From JBNKHG01 sp050290225 (GTDB lineage: Bacteria; Pseudomonadota; Gammaproteobacteria; Pseudomonadales; Cellvibrionaceae), in contig JBNKHG010000076.1 of assembly GCA_050290225.1 (NCBI GenBank), positions 1 to 64,000 of the forward strand: DNA of 64,000 nucleotides, given 5' to 3'. Below the pieces are notes generated by a model. That model did no database searches and had not been told where the DNA came from. It was given only the letters and a program-made list of their open reading frames with translations. Within the stretch, counting starts at the first letter, position 1. Each line of letters starts with the position of its first letter. Made by a program: the position numbers and the translations under genes. Below, piece after piece: positions 52,264-60,718 of the stretch.

Positions 52264-53511
52264 TCAGATGCGGGCCTGGCGCAGCGCCTTGCCCATGGAG
52301 TGTTGTGCCAACAACTCTTTTGCCGGAGGTAACAATTCCAGGCCCAGCAGGCCCAGGTTACGCAGTGTCCGGGCTCCCGGAGCGCGAGTGGAGAACAACT
52401 GGGTAATCCTATCACTGAATTGGATGGTCGCGGCTTGATCCAGCGCCTGCAAGCGCTGGTATTGTTGCAACAGACTGATTTTGCCCGGGGACAACCCCTG
52501 TAGGTGGCCCCCGTTGAGCACTTCGGAGAGCGTGGCGCAGTCGCGCAGGGCCAGGTTGAATCCCTGTCCGGCCACCGGGTGCAGGAAATGGGCGGCATTG
52601 CCCATTATCGCAATATTGGAGCGCACTTGTTCACGGGCGATTTTCAGCTGTAGGGGGTAAGCGTGGCGGGCGCCTACCCGGGTAAAGTGTCCCAGGCGAT
52701 GACCGAACTGATCCTGCAACGCAGCCAGGAAGTGTGTGTCGCTGAGGGCTAAAGTATCATTCACGTTTTCGCTGGGGCGGGTCCACACCAGAGCGCTACG
52801 ATGTTCGGCATCGGCGCTCTCCAGAGGCAGCAGGGCCATTGGACCCTGTTCGGTAAAACGCTCGAAAGCAATGTTTCGGTGGGGGTGGCTGAAAGCGACA
52901 TTCGCGATAATGGCGGTCTGGCGGTAGTCGACGATATCCACGTCAATCCCCAGGGCCTGGCGCAAGGGAGAGTCTCCACCATCGGCGACAGCCGCCAGCC
53001 GGGTAAAGACCTGGCGCTCGACACCCTCCTGTTCCAATTGCAGGCTGACGCCTTCTCGACGCGGTTGCAGCTGGGTGGTCCGTGCCGGAGCCAGGCAGGT
53101 GAGATTGGATAGGTCCCTTACCCGTGCCAGCAGTACCGCACCCAGCCAGGCGTTTTCGATGACATAACCCACAGCGTCCAGGCCGTGTTCAGCGGCGTCG
53201 ATCAAACTGCCACCAGGGTGCCCACGGTCAGACACATGTACCTGGCGAATTGGGGTGGCGTGCCGCTCAAGCTGAGACCACAGCTCCAGCCGTTGGAAAA
53301 TTTCGACACTGCCTCGGGCGATCGCCGAGGAACGGGCATCGAAACTGGGTTGGTAGTGAGTCGGTTTTCCGGTGGTGGCCGCGGCCAGTGGAAAGGCTTC
53401 GATCAGGGCGATGCGCCATTCGCGGTTGGCCTGGGCCAGCAGGCAGGCGAGACTGGCCCCGACCATGCCGCCGCCAATAATGGCGATATCGAAGTTGTCG
53501 CTGGTTTGCAT
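52264..53511 (-). CDS. ubiH: 2-octaprenyl-6-methoxyphenol hydroxylase (UbiH)
   Basis: 415-residue FAD monooxygenase of ubiquinone biosynthesis, homologous to its downstream neighbour. It has AIIGGGMVGASLACLLA, VADGGDSPLRQALGI and GNAAHFLHPVAGQGFNLALRD. It is adjacent to pepP, as ubiH is in E. coli and Pseudomonas. The start at 53511 gives the family N-terminus; 11 further codons are open upstream. ubiI follows after 56 bp. Confidence 0.88.
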   Translation of the reverse strand: MQTSDNFDIAIIGGGMVGASLACLLAQANREWRIALIEAFPLAAATTGKPTHYQPSFDARSSAIARGSVEIFQRLELWSQLERHATPIRQVHVSDRGHPGGSLIDAAEHGLDAVGYVIENAWLGAVLLARVRDLSNLTCLAPARTTQLQPRREGVSLQLEQEGVERQVFTRLAAVADGGDSPLRQALGIDVDIVDYRQTAIIANVAFSHPHRNIAFERFTEQGPMALLPLESADAEHRSALVWTRPSENVNDTLALSDTHFLAALQDQFGHRLGHFTRVGARHAYPLQLKIAREQVRSNIAIMGNAAHFLHPVAGQGFNLALRDCATLSEVLNGGHLQGLSPGKISLLQQYQRLQALDQAATIQFSDRITQLFSTRAPGARTLRNLGLLGLELLPPAKELLAQHSMGKALRQARI

Positions 53512-53570
53512 GCTGGACCGCTCTTTTCCTTGTTGGGGATGCATCGCCGGAAGGGCTAGGCTGCCTCCGG

Positions 53571-54881
53571 CTAGGCCATCAGGGCTTCTATCTCATCAAC
53601 GCGCTTGACCACGCCGTCGGTCAGAATCTCGCACCCGTCTTTGGTAATCAGCACATTGTCCTCAATGCGGATGCCAATGCCACGCCATTTCTTTTCCACC
53701 TGCTCGTTATCCGGAGCGATATAGATGCCGGGTTCCACTGTCATCACCATGCCCGGTTCCAGCACGCGCCATTCGCCCCCGACTTTGTAGTCTCCCACGT
53801 CGTGAACATCCAGCCCCAGCCAGTGACCGATGCGGTGCATATAAAAGGTTTTATAGGCCTCTGCCTCGATCAGGGCGTCAAGATGGCCTTCCAGAAGCCC
53901 CAATTCCAGCAGGCCTTCGGTAATCACGCGAACCGAAGCTTCGTGGGGTTCATTCCAATGGTTTCCCGGGCGGATAGCGGCGATGGCGGCGTCCTGGGCT
54001 TTTAAGGTCAACTCGTAAAGGGTTTTTTGAGCGGGCGAGAATCTGCCATTGACGGGGAAGGTGCGGGTGATATCGGCGGCATAACCTTCCAGCTCGCAGC
54101 CGGCGTCGATTAACACCAAGTCACCGTCACGCAGGACATCGGCATTTTCCACATAGTGCAGGATGCAACCATTCTTACCACCGCCGACAATGGTGTTATA
54201 GGCGGGAAAACGGGCTCCGCTGAAGGCAAATTCGTGGTGAATATGGGCCTCCAGCTGGTACTCCATGACACCGGGTTTGCAGGCCTGCATGGCGCGAGTG
54301 TGGGCGCGGGCGGATATTTCGCCGGCCTCGCGCATCACTCGCTGTTCGGCGGCGCTTTTGAACAGTCGCAAATCGTGGAGGAAATGATCCAGATCCAGGA
54401 ATTCCCCTGGCGGGGTGGCGCCTGTTCGCTCTTTGGCGCGAATGGTATTGACCCAGTCCATTACCCTGGCGTCGAATTTGGTATTGCGCCCCATGGAATA
54501 GTAAACCCGCTCTCGCCCTTCGATGAGGCCCGGCAGGATATCGTCTATATCGTCAATGGGAAATGCATCATCCGCGGCGTAGTTGTCACAGGCTCCCTCA
54601 GGTCCAGCGCGGTAGCCGTCCCAGATCTCTTTTTCGCGATCCCGTTCGCGGCAGAAAAGTACAAATTCACCGTGCTCGCGCTCGGGAATTAGCACCAGCA
54701 CCGCTTCCGGTTCCGGAAACCCGGCCAGGTAAAAGAAGTCGCTATCCTGGCGAAAATGGTATTCGGTATCGCGCGACCGGGTGCGAGCGGGTGCGGCCGG
54801 CACTATGGCAATACTGTTGGGTTCCATCAGCTTTGCCAGAGCCTTGCGGCGACGGGCGAATTCTTGCTTGGTGATTCTCAT
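53571..54881 (-). CDS. pepP: Xaa-Pro aminopeptidase
   Basis: Dinuclear-manganese M24B peptidase removing N-terminal residues before proline. 436 residues: N-terminal creatinase-like domain (RRKALAKLMEPNSIAIVPAA) and pita-bread domain with metal ligands in LVLIDAGCELEGYAADITRTF, HRIGHWLGLDVHD, MTVEPGIYI and GIRIEDNVLIT. The length is normal for E. coli-type PepP. It lies between ygfB and ubiH, with 20 bp to ygfB. Confidence 0.97.
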   Translation of the reverse strand: MRITKQEFARRRKALAKLMEPNSIAIVPAAPARTRSRDTEYHFRQDSDFFYLAGFPEPEAVLVLIPEREHGEFVLFCRERDREKEIWDGYRAGPEGACDNYAADDAFPIDDIDDILPGLIEGRERVYYSMGRNTKFDARVMDWVNTIRAKERTGATPPGEFLDLDHFLHDLRLFKSAAEQRVMREAGEISARAHTRAMQACKPGVMEYQLEAHIHHEFAFSGARFPAYNTIVGGGKNGCILHYVENADVLRDGDLVLIDAGCELEGYAADITRTFPVNGRFSPAQKTLYELTLKAQDAAIAAIRPGNHWNEPHEASVRVITEGLLELGLLEGHLDALIEAEAYKTFYMHRIGHWLGLDVHDVGDYKVGGEWRVLEPGMVMTVEPGIYIAPDNEQVEKKWRGIGIRIEDNVLITKDGCEILTDGVVKRVDEIEALMA

Positions 54882-54901
54882 GAAGACTGGATCCGAATTT
54901 C

Positions 54902-55501
54902 TCAGTGCAGGGTGTTATTGTCAGGTTGAGAGGGGACGCTGGGTTTGACACCGTACTCAAGGAATATATTCAGGACGGCCATGCGCACATACTCCGCAAC
55001 CTGTTCGAAATTGGCTTCACTTTCGTCGCCATTATCATTGTCTTCCACATCGATCTGGCTAATGGCCGCCAGGTCGCGCAGGGCATCAGCGACTTCAGCC
55101 GGGAGATTACTGTCGCCCTCGATGCCCGAGCTTCCGAAACCGTTGAGAAATCCCTGACACCATTGTCCCAGGGCATCCGCGCGCAGGGGGAGCTCAGTGT
55201 CGTCATCGGGCAGCAGCAGCTGCAGACCGAAGCTGTGGTCGTTTAATTGAGCCAGGGTGGTGTGGTACATCCGCACGACTGTGTCGCCGGTATCAGTGGG
55301 TATCTCTGTGGCCAGATCCATATATTTCGCCACCAGGGTCAGCCACTGGCGGTCGTCCAGACGCGCACCGCCGCTGAGCCGGCCGCAGAGCAGCCCGTGC
55401 AATTCCGCGGGACTGTTGAGGGCTCCCAGGGGAACCAGCAGACTGCAGAGATCGTCGAAATCGGGCAGGGCGTGTGAATGAGGTGTATCAGAGTCGTTCA
55501 T
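54902..55501 (-). CDS. ygfB: UPF0149 family protein YgfB
   Basis: 199-residue acidic helical protein of the YgfB/YecA group (LHGLLCGRLSGGARLDDRQW; LPLRADALGQWCQGFLNGFG; the C-terminal EYVRMAVLNIFLEY). No SEC-C zinc tail is present, which distinguishes it from YecA. In P. aeruginosa YgfB affects expression of peptidoglycan-recycling and beta-lactam-response genes; the mechanism here is unknown. The ATG at 55501 fits the family N-terminus. It is first in the ygfB-pepP-ubiH-ubiI run, divergent from the zapA genes. Confidence 0.88.
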   Translation of the reverse strand: MNDSDTPHSHALPDFDDLCSLLVPLGALNSPAELHGLLCGRLSGGARLDDRQWLTLVAKYMDLATEIPTDTGDTVVRMYHTTLAQLNDHSFGLQLLLPDDDTELPLRADALGQWCQGFLNGFGSSGIEGDSNLPAEVADALRDLAAISQIDVEDNDNGDESEANFEQVAEYVRMAVLNIFLEYGVKPSVPSQPDNNTLH

Positions 55502-55707
55502 GGGGGCCTCGTGTTTGTCGGAGGTAAATGCTACCACGAATCGAACGCCCTCTCTGCCGGGATCCGCTAAGCCAGGCATACCAGCCAAAAATTTATCGAT
55601 TTTTTCAGCACCTAGGCCATGGTTTCTAGAAACGATCTCAAGAGTGATTGACCCCTCGCAATGCGCGCAATATAGTAGGCGAAGATTAAACTTTGGCCTA
55701 CACCTCT

Positions 55708-55917
55708 ATGCCCCACATGGAATTACAGACATTGGAAGCCAAATTGGACCAGTTGATTCAGGTCTGCGCTCGTCTACAGCGGGAAAACCAAGGGCTCAGG
55801 GAACGCGAATCAGACTGGCAACGGGAGCGAACGCGCTTGATTGAAAAGAACGAATTGGCGCGCACTCGGGTCGAGGCCATGATCGGTCGGTTAAAGAGCT
55901 TGGAATCTGAAGCCTAG
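55708..55917 (+). CDS. Small coiled-coil protein, TIGR02449 family (ZapB-like)
   Basis: 69-residue heptad-rich protein (LDQLIQVCARLQREN; the tail LIEKNELARTRVEAMIGRLKSLE) typically encoded next to zapA in Pseudomonas and relatives. Its coiled-coil nature and position suggest a cell-division accessory role like ZapB, but this is inference. The start is uncertain: ATG 55708 aligns with family members, while ATG 55717 and an upstream TTG (55693) are alternatives; none has a strong ribosome-binding site. Confidence 0.75.
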   Translation: MPHMELQTLEAKLDQLIQVCARLQRENQGLRERESDWQRERTRLIEKNELARTRVEAMIGRLKSLESEA

Positions 55918-55946
55918 GGTAGGGAATACCCGGGTAGGAGCAATGC

Positions 55947-56243
55947 GTGAACAACGACACAGTATTCGTCAAGATTCTCGATAAAGAGTACCAGGTGGCT
56001 TGCAAGCCAGACGAGCGAGGAGCTCTGTTACAGGCGGCCCAGTATCTGGATGAGCGAATGCGTGAGATTCGCCAGAGTGGTTCGGTGATAGGTCTGGAGC
56101 GTATTGCCGTGATGGCCGGCCTCAACCTGAGCCACGAACTATTGCAAAGCCGCAACAAACTGGCGGAACAGGGCGTGGACGACGATCTGATGCAACGCTT
56201 GTCAGACAAGCTAGACCAGGCGCTGGACCGTCTGTCATCCTAA
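55947..56243 (+). CDS. zapA: Cell division protein ZapA
   Basis: FtsZ-ring stabiliser. 98 residues starting at GTG with TAGGAG upstream. The N-terminal head (VFVKILDKEYQVACKPDERGALLQAA) is followed by YLDERMREIRQSG, RIAVMAGLNLSHELL and a C-terminal coiled coil. The order coiled-coil protein, zapA, 6S RNA, ygfA is the conserved gammaproteobacterial arrangement. Confidence 0.95.
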   Translation: MNNDTVFVKILDKEYQVACKPDERGALLQAAQYLDERMREIRQSGSVIGLERIAVMAGLNLSHELLQSRNKLAEQGVDDDLMQRLSDKLDQALDRLSS

Positions 56244-56305
56244 CATTCTGCTACCTCTGGTTGCCCCCTCTTAGCCTCGACTGGCAAAAGCACCCCCTAC
56301 GCCGC

Positions 56306-56311
56306 TATAAT
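56306..56311 (+). promoter_or_regulatory. -10 box of the 6S RNA promoter
   Basis: A consensus TATAAT lies 8 nt before the inferred 5' end of 6S RNA. The -35 region is weak by eye (CTGGCA at 56281-56286 is a poor and over-spaced match). Confidence 0.65.
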
Positions 56312-56318
56312 GGCTTCC

Positions 56319-56493
56319 TGCCCTGAAGTGTTGGCCAGTTGATAAGTCCTCGAGCCGATAATTTGCATCTGGGGGTCTCTTGATGATGTTGGTGTGCATG
56401 TCCGCATGACGGAAAGCCTAATGCATTACTGGGGCCACCACCTTGAACCATCGGGTTCAAGGCCAAGTTGACAGCCGCATATTCGGGGCCCTC
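56319..56493 (+). ncRNA. ssrS: 6S RNA
   Basis: Regulator that binds sigma70-RNA polymerase as an open-promoter mimic. It lies between zapA and ygfA, as in other gammaproteobacteria. Matching landmarks to E. coli 6S: 5' CCCTGAAGTGTT, CTCGAGCCGATA, GGTTGGTG then GCATG, GGAAAGCCT, and ACCTTGAACC with the complementary GGGTTCAAGG. The 5' CCCTGAA can pair with 3' TTCGGGG to close the terminal stem, which sets the approximate ends. Confidence 0.92.
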
Positions 56494-56525
56494 CTCTTTT
56501 CTCTTACTGACGTGATTAATCCTCT

Positions 56526-57173
56526 ATGGACCAGCGACAAGCGCTTCGCAAGGAGATGCGCGATAAGCGCCGGGCTCTGTCTCCCCAGCAGCAAGAGCGC
56601 GCCGCCCGCCGATTGAGTCGACTGCTGCTGCGTCAGCCGATATTTATACGCAGTCGACACATAGCCTTCTACCTGGCCAACGATGGTGAAATCTGTCCCC
56701 GCTATCTGCTGGAGCGGGCTCTGTCCATGGGAAAGCGTTGCTATCTTCCGGTACTTCACCCTGGAGCGGAGAATCGACTCTGGTTTGCCCGCTATGACCG
56801 GAACACGCGCATGTGTGCCAACCGCTTCGGTATACTTGAGCCGATCTCGAAAGAGGCCAGACGGCTACGGGCGCCGCAGCTGGATTTAACGCTGTTGCCG
56901 TTAGTGGCTTTCGATCGTCGCGGCGGCCGCTTGGGGATGGGGGGCGGTTATTACGACCGCACTTTTGCCTTCAAGAAGAAAGTGAGTGTTCACAAGCCAT
57001 ACCTGTTAGGTCTGGCACATACTTGCCAGGAGGCTGAGGCTCTGGAGTTGTCCTATTGGGATATTCCACTGCACGCCATTGCCACTGATAAGGGGTTGGT
57101 GGTTAGCAGTACCGTGGGCAAGGGGCGCGATTTTCATCAGCGCGATATGCTGTCGACAACGGGTGGGAATTAA
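56526..57173 (+). CDS. ygfA: 5-formyltetrahydrofolate cyclo-ligase family protein
   Basis: ATP-dependent conversion of 5-formyl-THF to 5,10-methenyl-THF. 215 residues: basic N-terminus (LRKEMRDKRRALSPQQQE), KRCYLPVLHPG, and the ATP/Mg loop FDRRGGRLGMGGGYYDRTF. It is transcribed after 6S RNA; in E. coli the two are co-transcribed and 6S is processed from the joint transcript, which is plausible here. It ends in a terminator shared with the opposing small gene. Confidence 0.93.
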   Translation: MDQRQALRKEMRDKRRALSPQQQERAARRLSRLLLRQPIFIRSRHIAFYLANDGEICPRYLLERALSMGKRCYLPVLHPGAENRLWFARYDRNTRMCANRFGILEPISKEARRLRAPQLDLTLLPLVAFDRRGGRLGMGGGYYDRTFAFKKKVSVHKPYLLGLAHTCQEAEALELSYWDIPLHAIATDKGLVVSSTVGKGRDFHQRDMLSTTGGN

Positions 57174-57196
57174 GCCGGCGATTGCGGGGAGAGCAA

Positions 57197-57224
57197 AAGG
57201 GGCGGACCCTACGGCCCGCCCCCT
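57197..57224. terminator. Bidirectional terminator between ygfA and the small exported peptide gene
   Basis: GC-rich stem (GGGGCGGACC opposite GGCCCGCCCC with one mismatch) flanked by AAAAGG on one side, giving a T-run on the minus strand. It stands 20 nt past each of the two converging stop codons. Confidence 0.8.
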
Positions 57225-57243
57225 TGTGTGCTGAGATAGCGAT

Positions 57244-57381
57244 CTACTTGATCGCAATGCCCTGCTGAAGGGCGGCAACCGGTTCAGGCTCGGACTGGAA
57301 TACGTCCATAGCGCTGACGCTGGTCGCCAATACGCCCACACAGAAAACCAGAGCTGCAATCGTCATTACGTCTGTTTTCAT
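57244..57381 (-). CDS. 45-residue exported peptide of unknown function
   Basis: A short frame with all signs of a real gene. AAGGA precedes the ATG. The first 24 residues form a signal peptide: MKT, then a hydrophobic core around IAALVFCVGVLATS, ending in the cleavage-like SVSA. The predicted mature part is only about 21 residues, acidic then aliphatic (DVFQSEPEPVAALQQGIAIK). A promoter pair with ideal 17-bp spacing (57442-57470) and a terminator (57197-57224) bracket it, so it is an independent transcript. No family is recognised. It could be a secreted or periplasmic peptide. Confidence 0.7.
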   Translation of the reverse strand: MKTDVMTIAALVFCVGVLATSVSAMDVFQSEPEPVAALQQGIAIK

Positions 57382-57441
57382 AAGAAGACCATCCTTAAAT
57401 ACTCTTTCTGGCTGTCGTTATTGTTAGGAAAGAGAGCAAGC

Positions 57442-57470
57442 TTTATACAGCAAGTTGCGGCATGCGCCAA
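57442..57470 (-). promoter_or_regulatory. sigma70 promoter of the small exported peptide gene
   Basis: On the minus strand, TTGGCG and TATAAA are separated by exactly 17 bp, about 60 nt upstream of the start codon. Both boxes match four or five consensus bases. Confidence 0.65.
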
Positions 57471-57718
57471 GTTTTTGTCGTAAATTTGCCGCAATTTTCT
57501 GAAAAAGCTAAAAGTGCCAGAAATTCTAAAGGACGCTAAATGGCTGGGCAACGACCTGTGGGTTGAAACGCGGCGGGGATCACAGGCTGTGTGAGCACTT
57601 GCCAGTGGCTGTGATTCAGTGCGCAATAATGGGTTGAATTTGGCGCCAGCAGGGCCTGTTGCTCAGTTGCAACAGGTCACTGGCTCGCCGGATTCGCGCT
57701 AACGCTGTCGGTTTGGGC
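57471..57718. other. Intergenic DNA between the peptide promoter and ilvA
   Basis: Together with 57382-57441 this forms a 337-bp gap without a supported gene. A GTTGCTCAGTTGCAAC hairpin lies near 57659-57674 downstream of ilvA; on the minus strand it lacks a clean T-run, so it is only a weak terminator candidate. Confidence 0.4.
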
Positions 57719-59233
57719 TCAACCCAGAAACAGTTTATAGGCGCCGTTATCGGTTTCGTCCCAGTAGTGGTAATTGATCTCGTCGAGGAACGCATCGACA
57801 TCTTTGTGCTCGGATTTTGGCACCTGCATACCCACCAGCACCCGACCATAGGCGGAGCCGTGATTGCGGTAGTGGAACATGGATATATTCCAGCGCCCTG
57901 CCAGATGGGTCAGAAAGTTAAACAGGGCGCCGGGACGTTCGGGGAATTCGAAACGGTACACCAATTCGTCCTCCACAGGGGCGTGACCACCGACCATATA
58001 GCGGATATGCAGCTTTGCCATCTCGTTGTCGGTCATGTCCACCACCGGGTAGCCCTTGTCTTCCAGTTCCTGAACCAGGGTTTCACGATCGCCGTTCTCC
58101 GGTCTCACCTGGACTCCGACAAAAACATGGGCGGCCCGGTCGTCAGCGTAGCGGTAGTTGAACTCGGTGATATTGCGTTTTTTGCCCAGAGCCTGGCAAA
58201 AGGCCTTGTAGGCGCCGGGCTTCTCGGGCAGCGTTACTGCGAGTACCGCCTCGCGTTTTTCACCGATCTCAGTGCGCTCGGAAATATAGCGCAGGCGATC
58301 AAAGTTGGTATTGGCGCCGCTGGCGATGGCCACCAGGGTCTGGCCGCGGATGCCGTTTGCTTCAGCATATTTTTTCAGGCCGGCCAGGCTGAGAGCACCG
58401 GCGGGTTCCGTAATGGAACGCGTATCCTCGAATACATCCTTGATGGCGGCGCAGATCTCGTCGGTGCTGGCAGTGATGACGCCGTCCACCGTGTCCTTCA
58501 GCACACGGAAGGTTTCCCTGCCGATTTGTGCCACGGCGACGCCATCAGCAAAGATGCCCACGTGGGGTAGCATAACCCGGCGTTTCTTGGCCATCGCTGC
58601 CTGCAGGCAGGCAGCATCCTCAGGTTCAACGGCGAACACCTTGGTCTCCGGACGTACGTATTTGATATAGGCCGCCACCCCTGCGCATAGGCCACCCCCC
58701 CCCACGGGCACAAAGATGGCGTCGATATGGCCCGGGTGCTGGCGCAGAATTTCCATGGCCACTGTGCCCTGACCGGCAATCACATCCGGATCGTCAAAGG
58801 GGTGGATATAGGTAAGTCCTTTTGCTTCCACCAGAGCCTGAGCATGTGCCGATGCCTCATCATAGGAGTCACCGTGCAGCACCACCTTGGCACCGCGGGC
58901 CTTGACCGCATCCACTTTAATGGCGGGAGTGGTGCGAGGCATTACAATGGTGGCCTTGGCGCCGAGGTGCTGAGCACTGAGTGCCAGGCCCTGGGCATGG
59001 TTGCCGGCCGAGGCAGCGATCACCCCCTGTTTGCGTTCGTCTTCGCTCAGCTGTAGCAGCTTGTTATAGGCGCCGCGAATCTTGAATGAAAATACCGGTT
59101 GCAGGTCTTCTCGTTTGAGCATTACCCGGTTGCCCGTGCGTTCAGACATCAGGCGGGCGTTATCAAGAGGCGTTTCCTGCGCCAGGTCGTAGATACGGGC
59201 GTTGAGGATGCGTTTTATATAGGACTGGGGCAT
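57719..59233 (-). CDS. ilvA: Threonine ammonia-lyase, biosynthetic
   Basis: PLP enzyme deaminating threonine to 2-oxobutanoate for isoleucine synthesis. 504 residues, the full biosynthetic form with two C-terminal ACT-like regulatory domains (KPGAYKAFCQALGKKRNITEF and RPGALFNFLTHLAGRWNISM). The PLP lysine is K51 in FSFKIRGAYNK. SAGNHAQGLALSA and the phosphate loop VGGGGLCAGV are also present. It is divergent from rpiA. Confidence 0.97.
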   Translation of the reverse strand: MPQSYIKRILNARIYDLAQETPLDNARLMSERTGNRVMLKREDLQPVFSFKIRGAYNKLLQLSEDERKQGVIAASAGNHAQGLALSAQHLGAKATIVMPRTTPAIKVDAVKARGAKVVLHGDSYDEASAHAQALVEAKGLTYIHPFDDPDVIAGQGTVAMEILRQHPGHIDAIFVPVGGGGLCAGVAAYIKYVRPETKVFAVEPEDAACLQAAMAKKRRVMLPHVGIFADGVAVAQIGRETFRVLKDTVDGVITASTDEICAAIKDVFEDTRSITEPAGALSLAGLKKYAEANGIRGQTLVAIASGANTNFDRLRYISERTEIGEKREAVLAVTLPEKPGAYKAFCQALGKKRNITEFNYRYADDRAAHVFVGVQVRPENGDRETLVQELEDKGYPVVDMTDNEMAKLHIRYMVGGHAPVEDELVYRFEFPERPGALFNFLTHLAGRWNISMFHYRNHGSAYGRVLVGMQVPKSEHKDVDAFLDEINYHYWDETDNGAYKLFLG

Positions 59234-59361
59234 GGGTCTATCTTATTGAGTGCGTGAGCTTGTCAGGTGTATGGGCCGGCCTGGAATCAAACCGCGAATA
59301 GTAAACAGGATAGGCGGGGGAGTCCATGGCGCTTTGGGGCGGACAGCGCCAAAGGAAACTG

Positions 59362-59367
59362 TATAAT
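59362..59367 (+). promoter_or_regulatory. -10 box upstream of rpiA
   Basis: A consensus TATAAT about 70 nt upstream of the rpiA ATG in the ilvA-rpiA divergent spacer. No strong -35 is seen at 17 bp. Confidence 0.5.
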
Positions 59368-59433
59368 GGCGCCCTTGTCACCCCCTGTATATAGGCGAGC
59401 TTCCGCTCAGCGACTTAAAGACGAGACATTATC

Positions 59434-60105
59434 ATGAATCAGGACGCGCTCAAGCAGGCCGTTGCCCGTGCTGCCATCGACTATATCGAGCCCAAGCTCG
59501 ACAGTGATTCCATAGTTGGTGTCGGCACCGGCTCCACCGCCAATTACTTTATCGACTACCTGGCCGAGATCAAAGGCAAATTCGACGGCACCGTGGCGAG
59601 CTCTGAGGGGTCTGCCGAGCGCCTGCGCGCCCACGGAATACCGGTTTACGATCTCAATGTAGTGGATCGTGTCGCGGTTTATGTGGACGGGGCCGATGAA
59701 ACCAATCCGTCCCTTGCCCTGATCAAGGGGGGTGGTGCCGCCCTGACACGGGAAAAAATTGTCGCCGCAGTGGCGGAGGAATTTGTCTGCATCGCCGATG
59801 GCAGCAAGTGGGTGGACTGCCTGGGCGCCTTTCCTCTGCCGGTAGAGGTCATCCCCATGGCCCGCTCCCATGTCGCTCGCGAACTGGTGAAACTGGGCGG
59901 CGATCCGGTCTATCGCGAAGGCGTGGTGACCGATAACGGCAATGTGATTCTGGATGTACACAACTTGCGTATTGAAGACCCAAAGGGACTGGAAACGGCC
60001 ATCAACCAGATCACCGGAGTGGTCACCAATGGGCTATTCGCACTGCGCCCCGCTGATCTGTTGCTGCTGGGTACCAGCGAAGGCGTCCAAACCATCCGCG
60101 CATAG
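59434..60105 (+). CDS. rpiA: Ribose-5-phosphate isomerase A
   Basis: Interconverts ribose-5-phosphate and ribulose-5-phosphate. 223 residues: VGVGTGSTANYFIDYL (phosphate loop), VASSEGSAERLRAHGI, VYVDGADETNPSLALIKGGG (catalytic Asp/Glu region), and the C-terminal TGVVTNGLFALRPADLLLLG. The length is that of E. coli RpiA. It is convergent with the small lipoprotein gene downstream. Confidence 0.97.
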   Translation: MNQDALKQAVARAAIDYIEPKLDSDSIVGVGTGSTANYFIDYLAEIKGKFDGTVASSEGSAERLRAHGIPVYDLNVVDRVAVYVDGADETNPSLALIKGGGAALTREKIVAAVAEEFVCIADGSKWVDCLGAFPLPVEVIPMARSHVARELVKLGGDPVYREGVVTDNGNVILDVHNLRIEDPKGLETAINQITGVVTNGLFALRPADLLLLGTSEGVQTIRA

Positions 60106-60127
60106 GCGCTTTTGAGAAGTCCGAAAA

Positions 60128-60442
60128 TCAGGGGCAGCGGTAGACGCCAAACTGCTGCTGCCCATTTTCAATCGGCGATTCCGCCACCACTGCGTTGCCT
60201 CCCATGTCTGCCGCTTGATTGCGCGCCAGGGTATTGAGCTCCTGTTGCAGCTTATCCCGATTGCGTTTTATAAAGCCCAGTTTGGCCAGGCTTTTGGCGC
60301 TGGCTGAGCCCAACCGCTGGCAATTCTTGACGGCCTTGGCGTTGAGCACTTTGACTGTGGTGGCGGAAGGCGTCGGCGATACCCAGCTGCAGCCGCTCAG
60401 CAGCAAGTGGATAGCCAGCCCCATGGCAAATAGTGCGCGCAT
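60128..60442 (-). CDS. DUF4156-like lipoprotein
   Basis: 104-residue predicted outer-membrane or periplasmic lipoprotein: short signal peptide with lipobox LLSGC (lipidated C18). The mature part contains VKNCQRLGSASAKS, LNTLARNQAADMGGNAVVAES and a terminal YRCP. The Cys near the start and end of the mature domain may form a disulfide. It resembles the DUF4156/YiaF-RcsF-like group of small lipoproteins with the (A/G)ANA-type motif. Function unknown. Confidence 0.75.
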   Translation of the reverse strand: MRALFAMGLAIHLLLSGCSWVSPTPSATTVKVLNAKAVKNCQRLGSASAKSLAKLGFIKRNRDKLQQELNTLARNQAADMGGNAVVAESPIENGQQQFGVYRCP

Positions 60443-60512
60443 CGTATTCTCTCCCGATGGTGTTGGTCATGCATGACCGGATTCGGCGGCTGTGAAAGCC
60501 GGGTAAGGGCGC

Positions 60513-60518
60513 TATAAT
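60513..60518 (+). promoter_or_regulatory. -10 box of the thiamine-uptake operon
   Basis: TATAAT just upstream of the TPP riboswitch places the transcript start near 60525, so the riboswitch would be at the very 5' end of the leader. Confidence 0.6.
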
Positions 60519-60540
60519 ATAGATTGATGCTGACAGCATA

Positions 60541-60634
60541 AACCCTGGGGGTGGCCATTTTTCCGGCCTGAGATGCTCACGGAGTGAGTGAACCCCTTGA
60601 ACCTGATCCGGTTAATGCCGGCGTAGGGATGGGA
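60541..60634 (+). promoter_or_regulatory. TPP riboswitch (THI element)
   Basis: The leader carries the conserved blocks in order: GGGGGTG, CCTGAGATG, the variable P3 hairpin (CTCACGGAGTGAG), ACCCCTTGAACCTGAT, CCGGTTAATGCCGG and CGTAGGGA. CCCT at the 5' end pairs with AGGG at the 3' end to form P1. It controls the downstream thiamine-uptake genes. The output mode is unclear: the roughly 85 nt to the start codon contain only a weak CGCG stem before CCTTTTG. Confidence 0.97.
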
Positions 60635-60718
60635 AAAACGCGCTTTCTCACACGCGCCTTTTGTACGCCCCTTTGCTAGTCCGTGGCCGGGTCTCTTGAT
60701 GTATGAAAGAGGCCGAGC

